DNA of 38,076 nucleotides from Lactobacillus kefiranofaciens (GTDB lineage Bacteria > Bacillota > Bacilli > Lactobacillales > Lactobacillaceae): assembly GCF_900103655.1 (NCBI RefSeq), contig NZ_FMXC01000022.1, positions 1 to 38,076 of the forward strand, written 5' to 3'. Shown in pieces: positions 7,795-15,778 of the stretch; within the stretch, counting starts at the first letter, position 1, and each line of letters begins with the position of its first letter. The notes under the pieces are model-generated. The model worked only from the letters and a program-made list of their open reading frames with translations. It did no database searches and had not been told where the DNA came from. Both the position numbers and the translations under genes were made by a program.

Positions 7795-8160
7795 TTAAGC
7801 GTCAATTTCATCAATCTTAATGTTTACAACATATGCGTTAGGGAACTTAGTATCCTTCAAAATTTTCTTAGCATAGTCATCACCTTCATGGGTTTCAGCA
7901 TAGCCTCTAACACGGAATGCCTTGTGAGTTGGTGCATCAGCAACAACGATAGCTGCTTCTGAACCATTCTTTAAGTTGTCATAAGCTTCTGACTTAGTCT
8001 TTTCAAGGTATTGCAAAGTGTTAGCATCAATAGCCTTAAGTGAACCTTTAGGACCTACATCTGGCTTACCTTCCTTGTTAACAGTTGCCATGTATGCTAG
8101 GTGTTCGTTAAAGAACTTAATTTGTTTGTCAGTCAACTTGTTAGTATCTAATTTCTTCAT
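7795..8160 (-). CDS. Pyridoxamine 5'-phosphate oxidase-fold (FMN-binding) protein
   Basis: 121 residues of the small single-domain PNPOx-like family: LTDKQIKFFNEH helix, AYMATVNKEGKPDVGPKG strand pair, then a barrel ending NIKIDEIDA. Proteins of this type bind FMN or a related flavin; the substrate is unknown and it is not the vitamin B6 enzyme PdxH. The ATG follows GGAAG. It is a single-gene unit with a consensus promoter (8192-8220) and a strong terminator. The -35 of the promoter lies in sequence identical to the end of the IS256-family element at 37780. Confidence 0.85.
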   Translation of the reverse strand: MKKLDTNKLTDKQIKFFNEHLAYMATVNKEGKPDVGPKGSLKAIDANTLQYLEKTKSEAYDNLKNGSEAAIVVADAPTHKAFRVRGYAETHEGDDYAKKILKDTKFPNAYVVNIKIDEIDA

Positions 8161-8191
8161 ATAAAAAATCTTCCTTTCAATAATAACTATT

Positions 8192-8220
8192 ATTATAGTT
8201 TGTTTTTATGACACTGTCAA
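8192..8220 (-). promoter_or_regulatory. Consensus promoter for the PNPOx-like gene, -35 inside an IS256-type end
   Basis: Minus strand TTGACA (8215-8220), 17-nt spacer, TATAAT (8192-8197): a perfect sigma-70-type promoter. The TTGACA is part of the 23-nt block shared with the IS256-family terminal repeat at 37780-37802, while the -10 is outside it. Confidence 0.75.
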
Positions 8221-8235
8221 ATCTTTTGTGTAAAT
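8213..8235. repeat. Solo IS256-family terminal repeat
   Basis: 23 nt identical, in the same orientation, to 37780-37802, which is the end of an IS256-family element. Neither flank here resembles the inside of that element, so only the terminal repeat remains. I infer a scar of a lost insertion. Confidence 0.6.
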
Positions 8236-8404
8236 GGTAAGTGTCAATATTTTTGCGGTAGGCTATTAACCATTAGTCTGACCTTAATTTCTTAAATATT
8301 TATTTGATTTATTTTTCTGCTAAAATCGTTTAAATAGCTATGTCCTGCTGTTAAGCTTTCAATGGCGCCGTGATGAATGCCCAGATGAGCTTCATGCGTC
8401 TTTC
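8236..8404. other. AT-rich gap after the SLAP gene
   Basis: Between the solo IS end and the SLAP stop I see no start-bearing open frame, no RNA gene and no convincing terminator. A second TTGACA (minus strand, about 8246-8251) lies upstream of the PNPOx promoter. The block 8362-8405 is more GC-rich than its surroundings and may be the remnant of something lost. Confidence 0.4.
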
Positions 8405-9145
8405 TTAGGCTGGCAACTTAACTGGAGCATACTTAATGCTAACTGTCTTTACAGCAGTTGACTTAACATATCTCTTCTTGCCAATGTAAACATATCTAGT
8501 CTTACCATGCTTAACGATCATGGAAGTCTTGTATTTCTTACCCTTCTTGATCTTCTTCTTGGTTGCTTTGAAGTAAATTTTCTTTGACTTCTTGCTCTTC
8601 TTGTAAGCGTAGTAAATCTTAGCACCCTTTTTGGACTTAGGGGTTACGACGATGTACTTTAATTCTCTATTCTTATAAGCAGCTTGAACTGCTTCAGTAT
8701 CAGCTTTAACTTGTTTTTGGAAATTCTCAAGTGTTGGTGGCACAGCATTAGCAGTAGTTACATCAGCTGCACTAAGGAAAATCATGCAATCCTTACCATC
8801 AATGGTCTTGTTTTCTACATAATACAAAGTCAATGAATTAGAACTTTGACCATTTGAACTTGTAGCTTCAGTTGACCAATAAACTGGTACAACTTGGCCC
8901 TTAGTATAAGTTGAATCTTGGGACTTAATTGACTTACCATCTTGACTTACAACATAAATCTTAGGCTTGTCAACATTAATAGTAGCCTTTACTGATCTAC
9001 GCTTAAGACTCACCGTCCCCTTCTTAGCAGTTTGAGCAGTAGCCGCATGAACAGGTTCAGCAGTCATTGCAACACCACTACCAGCTAATCCAGCTGAAAG
9101 CATAACTGCCGCAGCTAATGAAGTAAATAATTTTTTAGTTTTCAT
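8405..9145 (-). CDS. Secreted SLAP-domain (S-layer-associated type) protein
   Basis: 246 residues from the ATG at 9145, chosen because AGGAGA lies 11 nt upstream; an ATG three codons earlier is too close to it. A signal peptide (MKTKKLFTSLAAAVMLSAG ... PVHAATA) has a likely cut after AHA-type VHA. The mature part has a beta-rich region (about 50-150) and a very lysine- and tyrosine-rich C-terminal half (YKKSKKSKKIYF, KKIKKGKKYK, GKTRYVYIGKKRYV) like the cell-wall-binding SLAP modules of acidophilus-group lactobacilli. Such modules bind wall polymers non-covalently. Partner and role are unknown. TATAAT at about 9190 is the probable -10. No clear terminator follows. Confidence 0.8.
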   Translation of the reverse strand: MKTKKLFTSLAAAVMLSAGLAGSGVAMTAEPVHAATAQTAKKGTVSLKRRSVKATINVDKPKIYVVSQDGKSIKSQDSTYTKGQVVPVYWSTEATSSNGQSSNSLTLYYVENKTIDGKDCMIFLSAADVTTANAVPPTLENFQKQVKADTEAVQAAYKNRELKYIVVTPKSKKGAKIYYAYKKSKKSKKIYFKATKKKIKKGKKYKTSMIVKHGKTRYVYIGKKRYVKSTAVKTVSIKYAPVKLPA

Positions 9146-9230
9146 TATAAACATATCTCCTAAAACAAACTTTATTGTAAAATCATTATAACATTTTTCT
9201 TAATTTATTAACTTACAATCTGATTACGAA

Positions 9231-9938
9231 CTATTTCCCGGAAAATAATTGACCTATCGTGCTCATGTCTGCACCCTTAATCACAAAGTCAGTCTTCGGA
9301 TTCTTAACTGCATCCCCCGCCTCAATCAACGGAATAATGCCCTTTTGATTAAAGTAGCGCAGAACCAGTTCTACTGGCATCGTCTTATAGTTCTCCGCCA
9401 GCTCAGTCAATGCTTCAATATCACCATGAACAGGTACTTCGACTTGCATCTTATTCTTGCGAGCTAAGGCAATCACACCTTGATCTTCAATTTCAGTTTC
9501 TACCACACTAGGTTTAACCTGAGCCTTTTGCAAAATATCGGTTAATTCATCCGCATTAGCTCTAATAACGCCTAAAGTCTTTACCCAGCCCTTAATCTTA
9601 AGCTGTTCGAGTTCTTGCCAGACTTCATCGTTACGCTTAAGATCATCGCTCAACTTCAATAAACACAAATCCGCATGATTTTTAACCAAGTTATTTCGAA
9701 TAATTTTAAGACTATTGCGTAATTCTTCTCGCGTCTTAATTTCTTCTGAAATTTCGATCTCAACATAAAGTTGTGGACTGACCTTAGTTAGATCTAAGTT
9801 CTTATCCGCCGGGCAAGCTAACAGCCGATAGCCCATCTTCACTGCTTTAGCTAATTCTGCGTCATTAGTACCAATTACGCCAATCTTGGGCATTAAACTG
9901 CCATCATTTAATACAACTGCTTCATCTAAAATTGCCAT
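9231..9938 (-). CDS. Aldo-keto-reductase-fold protein lacking the catalytic tetrad
   Basis: 235 residues that follow the plan of short-chain-substrate aldo-keto reductases (LNDGSLMPKIGVIGTND, AVKMGYRLLACPADKN, NHADLCLLKL, LEQLKIKGWVKTLGV, VELVLRYFNQKGIIPLIEA). At each catalytic position the usual residue is missing. The normal GYRxIDTAxxYxNE (Asp, Tyr) reads GYRLLACPADKN. The strand that normally carries Lys reads LYVEIEIS. The DLxLIHWP His position reads DLCLLKLS. It is also about 40 residues shorter than active AKRs. AAAGGAG precedes the ATG, 10 nt after the osmC frame ends, so the two are co-transcribed. Probably a pseudoenzyme with a binding or structural role; substrate unknown. Confidence 0.75.
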   Translation of the reverse strand: MAILDEAVVLNDGSLMPKIGVIGTNDAELAKAVKMGYRLLACPADKNLDLTKVSPQLYVEIEISEEIKTREELRNSLKIIRNNLVKNHADLCLLKLSDDLKRNDEVWQELEQLKIKGWVKTLGVIRANADELTDILQKAQVKPSVVETEIEDQGVIALARKNKMQVEVPVHGDIEALTELAENYKTMPVELVLRYFNQKGIIPLIEAGDAVKNPKTDFVIKGADMSTIGQLFSGK

Positions 9939-9948
9939 ATTTTCTCCT

Positions 9949-10355
9949 TTAAGCTAATTCTACATAGATCTTAATTGCTTCTTTAAGCGTTTGATACACG
10001 GTTGACACATGCAAAACATGAGCTAAGAACTTCTCTTTTTTTCCTTACTCATTGATGAATCAAAGAAAACTTCAATTGTCATTTCTGTTACTACCGACTT
10101 GCCATGACCTAGCTTTTCCGTCTGAGCATGATTTTCAACACGAAAATTAGTGACGTCTAAATCATGTGCTTTAGCTATCATTCCTGCTGACATTACAATA
10201 CAAGAATTTATGCTCGTGCAAAGATATTCAACTGGATTAGGACCCGCATTATGAGCCGCGTCAGTAGTATCACAAATCAGCTCATGATCCCGCGCCTGAC
10301 TTTGGATTTGCCATTCATTTTTTCCTAACTTTGACTTTACTAAATAATCACTCAT
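9949..10355 (-). pseudogene. OsmC/Ohr-family protein, frameshifted in an A-run
   Basis: The frame starts MSDYLVKSKLGKNEWQ (ATG at 10355; AAAGG 9 nt upstream) and carries the OsmC core with the reactive Cys in YLCTSINSC. It is thrown out of frame at a run of seven A (about 10033-10039) and stops at 10023. With eight A the frame continues EKFLAHVLHVSTVYQTLKEA and ends at 9949, giving about 135 residues, the normal family length. The second reactive Cys of peroxide-reducing OsmC proteins appears to be Ser here (HVSTVYQTL). OsmC proteins reduce organic hydroperoxides. It sits between the MFS gene and the AKR-like gene in one operon. The homopolymer makes phase variation or base-calling error real alternatives. 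Confidence 0.8.
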
Positions 10356-10376
10356 GCTCTTCATCCTTTCTTAAAT

Positions 10377-11549
10377 TTAATGATGATCGATCGCATCGTT
10401 CAAGCGTTTACGCCAAATAAAGTAGACTAATAACATCACAGGAATCAATACTAGTTCGACCCAATAGAAATACTTAATCGGCAAAACGCTATCGATTACG
10501 CCGCTGATCATTGGACCAAAGGCCATCGCAATATCCAAGCCTAAATAAAAGGTAGAACTAGCTAGGCCTTGTTCTTCAATCGGTGCTAGCAGCAGTGCAG
10601 TTGACTGCAGTACTGAATAAATAATACCATAGCCTAAAGCCATGCCCGCGGCAGCCAGTGCCATCTGCCAATTATTATTCATGACAGCTAACAAACTAAT
10701 ATAAGCCGCAGTTGAAACTAAACTAATCCAAAACCACACGCCAAAACGTACGGTATCAAAATAACGCTTAAGCCCAATTCTAATAACTAGCAAGACCACG
10801 GCATAGATTAAGAAATAGGCACCAACAGCAACACTCAAATGTTTTTGCTCTACATAAGTAACGATATCGGCTTGCGTTACAAAATAAGGCATGGCAAACA
10901 AAGTAGTTAGAATAGCAACGGGCAAGACATTCAATTGAATAATCTTAAAGTGTTTCTTTTTTGTCCTCGGCCGCTTAATTGGCAAAGCATGATTACCCAC
11001 GAATTGAATAGCAATTACCATTAAAAATGCCGATACAGCAGAGGCGATCATACTTTCACGATAGCCGATTTTTTGATAAATATTGATCGACAAGGCTGGA
11101 GCCAGCGCCATAGCCAAAGCATTCATTAGGCCATAAAAGCCCATGGCTTCACCCACGTGTTGACGCGGCACCAGGAATGCCAACCAGGTAGTCATGCAGA
11201 CGGTACACAAAACATAACCAGTCCCATTAATTAACCGAAATAATAGCAGCCATTCGCTAGAGGGCGTGAAGACATAACCAAGCACGCCAATTAAGATTAA
11301 TACGCCACCAATAAATGACAGTAAATATTTAGAAAATTTATCAGTTAGATTTCCAGCGACTGGGCGCAAAAACATAGCTGCTACACTCATAATACCGACG
11401 ATAATCCCGGCAAAAGTGCTGCTAGCACCCAAATTCTTGGCATAGCCATTAATTAAAGGATTGACGAACATCGTGCTAAACATAAAGAAGAACGATGCCG
11501 CCATTACTAAAATTACGTCTTTAGTATAGATTGATTTTCTCTTCGCCAA
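10377..11549 (-). CDS. MFS drug/metabolite efflux transporter (DHA1-like)
   Basis: A 12-helix major facilitator. The first helix is VILVMAASFFFMFSTMFVNPL, followed by an MFS loop motif A variant (RPVAGNLTDKFSKYLL) and a basic central loop (IKRPRTKKKHFKI) dividing two six-helix halves. I prefer the TTG at 11549, which has GGGGGA 7 nt upstream, giving 390 residues; a longer frame from 11609 would overlap the kinase gene and has no ribosome binding site. It follows the histidine kinase directly, so the two-component system may control its expression. Substrate unknown; export of a toxic compound is inferred from the subfamily look only. Confidence 0.85.
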   Translation of the reverse strand: MAKRKSIYTKDVILVMAASFFFMFSTMFVNPLINGYAKNLGASSTFAGIIVGIMSVAAMFLRPVAGNLTDKFSKYLLSFIGGVLILIGVLGYVFTPSSEWLLLFRLINGTGYVLCTVCMTTWLAFLVPRQHVGEAMGFYGLMNALAMALAPALSINIYQKIGYRESMIASAVSAFLMVIAIQFVGNHALPIKRPRTKKKHFKIIQLNVLPVAILTTLFAMPYFVTQADIVTYVEQKHLSVAVGAYFLIYAVVLLVIRIGLKRYFDTVRFGVWFWISLVSTAAYISLLAVMNNNWQMALAAAGMALGYGIIYSVLQSTALLLAPIEEQGLASSTFYLGLDIAMAFGPMISGVIDSVLPIKYFYWVELVLIPVMLLVYFIWRKRLNDAIDHH

Positions 11550-11598
11550 AATTGATTTCCCCCGATTCTTGTTTTTATTGTACAACAAACCAAGAAAC

Positions 11599-12876
11599 TT
11601 ATTTGGCAATTTTCAAAATTACGCTAAAGACGATATCATCACCCTTGTGATGAACTGAAATACGACCGCGAAAAGCTTCCGTCAATTCTCGTGCCATCGA
11701 TAAGCCGATACCCAAGCCGCCTTTTTTAGAATTATGCGACTCATCTTCGCGATAGAAACGGTCAAAGAAGTGACTATAATCTTGACCTTTTCCTTCCTTA
11801 TAAATATTGCTTACTCGCAAGATCGCGCTCTTATTCAGGGCACCACCTTTAGTCAATTTAACCTGTACCTTGCCACCAGGATCGCAATACTTTCTAGCAT
11901 TATCTAGCAAAATATTAAGAATTTCAGCTAAAGTATGCTTTTCAGCAATAACTTTAATTCCTTCTCGAATTGAAATTTGATAAGTTAAATTATTTTTCTT
12001 CATTACTGACTTAAAGTCTTGCGTCGTTTCTTCGACAATTTGAGAAAAATCCACCTTGCTGAGAGTAATCTCACCAGTTTCACCTGCTCGCGCAAGCGAA
12101 ATCAAGCTATTAATCAACTTAGTCAGCTTAGCCACTTGCTGCTTAGTACTTTCATTCCATTCTGAGTTATTGCCGAGCATCTCTTCCATTTCAGTATTCG
12201 CTGAGATCACTGCTAATGGCGTCTTCAATTCATGCCCAGCATTAGTAATAAACTCTTGCTGCTTGTGGTAAGTATCGGTTATTGGCTTGATCGCCTTGCG
12301 ACTAACCAAAATCAAAATTACGGCAAAAACGATCAAAGCACAGATTCCTAAAACAATGGCTACTCTAACTAATAACCAAAAACGATTAAAAATCAAAGTT
12401 TCATTCAAAAAAATAACTATCGTTTGTCCAGTGCCATCCTTAGCAACACGATAAGCATATTGGTTTTGCCCAATATTAACATTGCCAGTCTGACTATGCT
12501 CTTCCAAAGCCTTGCGCGTAATCGCTCTAATTGTCGTATTCTTTAAACGATAAACATTGGTGCTATTAACCACATGCACGTTATGACTAGCATCAATGGT
12601 CACAGCAAAATAGCGATACTGATAAACGGCTTCGGGATTATATTTTCCACCCAAGAAATTGCGGTTAATGGGGTTATCTTGATCGCCGAAGGCAGGCTGC
12701 GCATTTTGCGGGGTCAAATGCCCCTCGTTTTTAACCAATGCGGTTAAAACGCGATGAACTTCATTTTGACTCTGAATACGAGTGATTCCAATCAAGCCAC
12801 CTAGAGTAATTAATAAAACTAATAATAATGCGGCAACAGAAGTGCCGATGAACTTCCAACGAAACTTCTGAATCAT
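11599..12876 (-). CDS. Sensor histidine kinase
   Basis: 425 residues: membrane helix 1 (about 11-31), an extracellular sensor of about 130 residues, helix 2 (about 167-191), then the HisKA dimerisation helix with phospho-acceptor His215 in NAGHELKTPL. The HATPase domain has N box ILNILLDNARKY and G box GGLGIGLSM. It would phosphorylate the response regulator encoded 8 nt upstream. AGGTGAG precedes the ATG. The sensed signal is unknown; neighbours (alarmone synthetase, efflux pump, OsmC) point to stress. Confidence 0.95.
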   Translation of the reverse strand: MIQKFRWKFIGTSVAALLLVLLITLGGLIGITRIQSQNEVHRVLTALVKNEGHLTPQNAQPAFGDQDNPINRNFLGGKYNPEAVYQYRYFAVTIDASHNVHVVNSTNVYRLKNTTIRAITRKALEEHSQTGNVNIGQNQYAYRVAKDGTGQTIVIFLNETLIFNRFWLLVRVAIVLGICALIVFAVILILVSRKAIKPITDTYHKQQEFITNAGHELKTPLAVISANTEMEEMLGNNSEWNESTKQQVAKLTKLINSLISLARAGETGEITLSKVDFSQIVEETTQDFKSVMKKNNLTYQISIREGIKVIAEKHTLAEILNILLDNARKYCDPGGKVQVKLTKGGALNKSAILRVSNIYKEGKGQDYSHFFDRFYREDESHNSKKGGLGIGLSMARELTEAFRGRISVHHKGDDIVFSVILKIAK

Positions 12877-12884
12877 TTTCTCAC

Positions 12885-13550
12885 CTACTTAACCAATTTA
12901 TACGAACCACCTTTTTCACCATCAATGTGAACGGTACTTTGAATGGATTCTAGCTTTCTTCTTAAATAAGAAACATAAATCCAGACCACACTGCTATCGG
13001 CATCTTGGTCATTTTTCCAAACATGATTTAATAATTCTTCAGTGGAGAGTTCTTTTCCCTCATTGAGCAAGAAATAATCCATTAATTGTGTTTCTGTCCC
13101 GCTTAATATGATTGAGTTCTGACTGACCAGTTCTTGTTCAGCAACATTTAAAGAAACATCCCCTACTCGCAACTCATTCGGAGTGTAATCATCTTCACGC
13201 CACTCTTTTGACCGCAATCTAGCCAGCAACTCTTTTAATGAAAATGGTTTAGTAATGTAGTCATCCGCGCCACTATCCAGACCAGTTACACGATCATCAA
13301 CTTCAGCCTTTGCCGTTAGCATCAGAATATAAGTTTTATCACCGCGTGCCCGAATTTTCTTTAGAGCTGTAATCCCGTCCATCACTGGCATCATGATATC
13401 TAGTAGAATTACATCATAAGAATTCTCCTTACTATGCTCGACAGCCTTCAACCCATTATCAACCGGATCTACATCATAGCCTGACTTCTGCATCGCAACT
13501 GTTAACACGCGTAAAAGTTGCGGTTCATCCTCTGCTACTAAAACTCTCAT
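12885..13550 (-). CDS. OmpR/PhoB-type response regulator
   Basis: 221 residues. The receiver domain has the acidic pocket (ED at 8-9), phospho-acceptor Asp51 in VILLDIMMPVMDG and Lys in ITKPFSL. A winged-helix DNA-binding domain follows (ELLNHVWKND, VWIYVSYLRRKLE). Cognate partner of the downstream kinase, with the two genes 8 nt apart. Targets unknown; the operon itself is the obvious candidate. It starts 8 nt after the alarmone synthetase stop. Confidence 0.95.
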   Translation of the reverse strand: MRVLVAEDEPQLLRVLTVAMQKSGYDVDPVDNGLKAVEHSKENSYDVILLDIMMPVMDGITALKKIRARGDKTYILMLTAKAEVDDRVTGLDSGADDYITKPFSLKELLARLRSKEWREDDYTPNELRVGDVSLNVAEQELVSQNSIILSGTETQLMDYFLLNEGKELSTEELLNHVWKNDQDADSSVVWIYVSYLRRKLESIQSTVHIDGEKGGSYKLVK

Positions 13551-13558
13551 CGATTAAA

Positions 13559-14170
13559 TCAGTCCTCTTCCCTAATTAGCTGGCGAATCGTCTGCATACT
13601 AATATCGCAAGACGCAAGTTCATCAGCAACTCGTTTTAATTCTCTACCAATCATTTCGGGATGCTTGATTTGATGCTTATATTTCATCTCATGTTCCAAG
13701 CTAGCCCAGGTATCCATAGCAATTGTCCTTAGCTGCACCTCAACGAAGTATTTCCCGGGAATATTTCCGTTAACATCTTCATTAGGCACAGTAACCAATA
13801 AGATCATGTGGTAGGAGCGATACCCATTAGGCTTAGCATTAGTGATATGGTCTTTTTCTTTAAAAACGGTGATATTATCCCAACTTTTAATGTAATCAAT
13901 ACAAGTGTAAATATCATCAATGAAATTGCAGACTACTCGCAAACCTACGCTATCGTGATTAATCTGCAGAGCAGAATTAGGCGTCAGCGGAAGGTTCTTC
14001 CTGCGGCATTTTTCTTCCATGCTGGCTTCGCTTTTAACACGACCACGCAAATGTTCATACAATCTTTCATGATATTTACGTTCATAATTTTGATTTAATT
14101 GCCGAAAACGCAATAGCATTTGATCAAGCAACTCATTAAGTGTCGAGGCATATTTGCCGTAGATATTCAA
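13559..14170 (-). CDS. Small alarmone synthetase, RelA/SpoT synthetase domain (RelQ/RelP-like)
   Basis: 203 residues consisting of a synthetase domain only, with no hydrolase, TGS or ACT domain. Recognisable motifs are the basic nucleotide-binding stretch RVKSEAS, HDSVGLRVVC, the PNGYRSYH loop and the catalytic FVEVQLRT with WASLEHEMKYK after it. Enzymes of this type make (p)ppGpp from ATP and GDP/GTP, usually switched on transcriptionally by stress. AAAGG precedes the ATG. It is the first gene of a train continuing with the two-component system, MFS, osmC and AKR-like genes, so it probably shares their promoter. Confidence 0.9.
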   Translation of the reverse strand: MNIYGKYASTLNELLDQMLLRFRQLNQNYERKYHERLYEHLRGRVKSEASMEEKCRRKNLPLTPNSALQINHDSVGLRVVCNFIDDIYTCIDYIKSWDNITVFKEKDHITNAKPNGYRSYHMILLVTVPNEDVNGNIPGKYFVEVQLRTIAMDTWASLEHEMKYKHQIKHPEMIGRELKRVADELASCDISMQTIRQLIREED

Positions 14171-14274
14171 CCTTTATCCCTTCTTCCTAATTATATGATA
14201 ACAAGCAATTTTGATTTTTCTTTGAAATTTGATTAGTAAAAGATATAAAGAGATTTTTTATAACTTTTTGCCAA

Positions 14275-14322
14275 CAAAAAAACCACATCTATCTCTTCTT
14301 AATCGAGATAAACATGGTTTTT
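14275..14322 (-). terminator. Terminator of the raffinose operon (after gtfA)
   Basis: Minus strand AAAACCATGTTTATCTC ... GAGATAGATGTGGTTTTTTTG, a long stem with a few mismatches and a T-run, starting 3 nt after the gtfA stop. Confidence 0.8.
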
Positions 14323-14324
14323 CA

Positions 14325-15768
14325 CTAAAAGCTAACTTTTTTACCGTTAGCTAATACTTCATAAGTTAAGTCCTCCAGATTAGCCAGCAGTTCGACCTTC
14401 CTAGTCTGTTCATGATTCATGCGTACGATTCGGATTTCATTATCTTGAGGAGTGGAAATATCAATGGATCCATTCAAATCAAAAGCAGTTTCATTATTCC
14501 TAAAAGTAAAAAGTTTCAATAAAGATTGAACAACCGAACGTTGCACTTCTTGATCAACCTCAGCCTTGCTGTAATAATGCCGGTTGATATTGCCGACCTT
14601 CTTTAGTTTTTTCTAACAGCTCAATATCATTTTTGCCAGCTAGCATCCCCACATAATAAACTTGCGGAATCCCTGGTGCAAAAACTTGAAGCAGACGCGC
14701 CATAAAGTATTTCTGATCATCGTCACCCAAAGCTGAATAAAAAGTAGTATTAATTTGGTAGATATCTAAGTTATGGTATTCAGCACTTGAGTACTTCTTC
14801 TTAACATTAGCGCCAACTTGATAAAGCTCTTTGCTAGTATAATCAATTTCTGCAGGACTTAAGATATCGCGGGCATCTACTACGCCGATCCCATCATGAG
14901 TATCCAGCGTCGTAAATTGCTTCATCGGACATTTCTTCAGCCACGCTGCCAAGCGGTTCGACTTACCAGAATAAAGCGAATACAAAGTTACCATTGGCAA
15001 GGCAAAATCATAAATGAAGTAGCCATGCTTGGCAATCTTGAATGGCATCGAATAATGCTCGTGAATTTCAGGCAGAATTGTTGCGCCCTCATCCGCGATG
15101 TCATCTTGTACCTGTTTCAATAAGTCCCAAATTTCTGGTTCAACGAAGAAATCATTCGTATCTAATTTTTTCACTGCATAAGCAAAAGCATCTAAACGAA
15201 TAATATCGGCACCATGCTTGATTAAGCTAATCAGAGTATCCTTAATGAACTTTTGCGTTACCTTTTTACGGACATCTAGATCAATCTGTTCCGGACCAAA
15301 GGTATTCCATAATTTTTCCTTGCTACCATCAGCAAAGGTGATTTCTTGATAAGGTGCGCGATCCTTATGTTTATAAATTAAATCAACATCTGCCTTGGTT
15401 GGTCGACCCTTAGGCCAGAACTTGTCCCAGCTGAGAAACATGTCAGCATACGGACTTTGATCCTTATTTTTCTGAAAATCCTGGTAATACTTAGATTGTC
15501 GTGAAATATGATTAATCATGAAATCAAACATTAAGTAATACTTCTCACCTAATTTTTCAACTTCTGACCAATCGCCAAACTTAGGATCTACAGTACTATA
15601 ATCCGTCGGAGCAAAGCCACGGTCACCCGTTGATGGAAAGAATGGCAATAAGTGAATGCCGCCAACTGCACCCTTTAAGTCATTCTCCAAGACTTCATTT
15701 AGTTCTTTTAAGTTTTTACCCAGACTATCTGGATAAGTAATCAACATTACCTTGTTCTTAATTGGCAT
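14325..15768 (-). pseudogene. gtfA: Sucrose phosphorylase (GH13), frameshifted near the 3' end
   Basis: The first 402 codons are a typical GH13 sucrose phosphorylase: nucleophile Asp193 (RLDAFAY), acid/base Glu234 (LPEIHEHY) and the transition-state Asp292 (DTHDGIG). It splits sucrose with phosphate into glucose-1-phosphate and fructose. At about 14585 (GGTCGGC) the frame shifts and ends at 14560. Removing one base (GGTCGC) continues [19 protein letters not shown] into the 73-codon frame ending at 14325, restoring 480 residues, the standard GtfA length. The lost part is the C-terminal beta domain; the catalytic barrel is encoded intact. AGGAGAG precedes the ATG, 10 nt after melA. Confidence 0.85.
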
Positions 15769-15778
15769 GATAACTCTC

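Noticed and set aside
8292..8408. A 38-codon stop-free stretch on the minus strand after the SLAP gene (LRKTHEAHLG...).
   Set aside because: It has no start codon, overlaps the SLAP stop, and resembles no transposase or other family I know; treated as chance.
14325..14546. 73-codon frame as a separate small gene.
   Set aside because: It is the C-terminal domain of sucrose phosphorylase in another frame.
14896..15123. Plus-strand frames opposite gtfA, melA and other gal/lac genes.
   Set aside because: Antisense shadows of strongly supported genes; no starts with ribosome binding sites.
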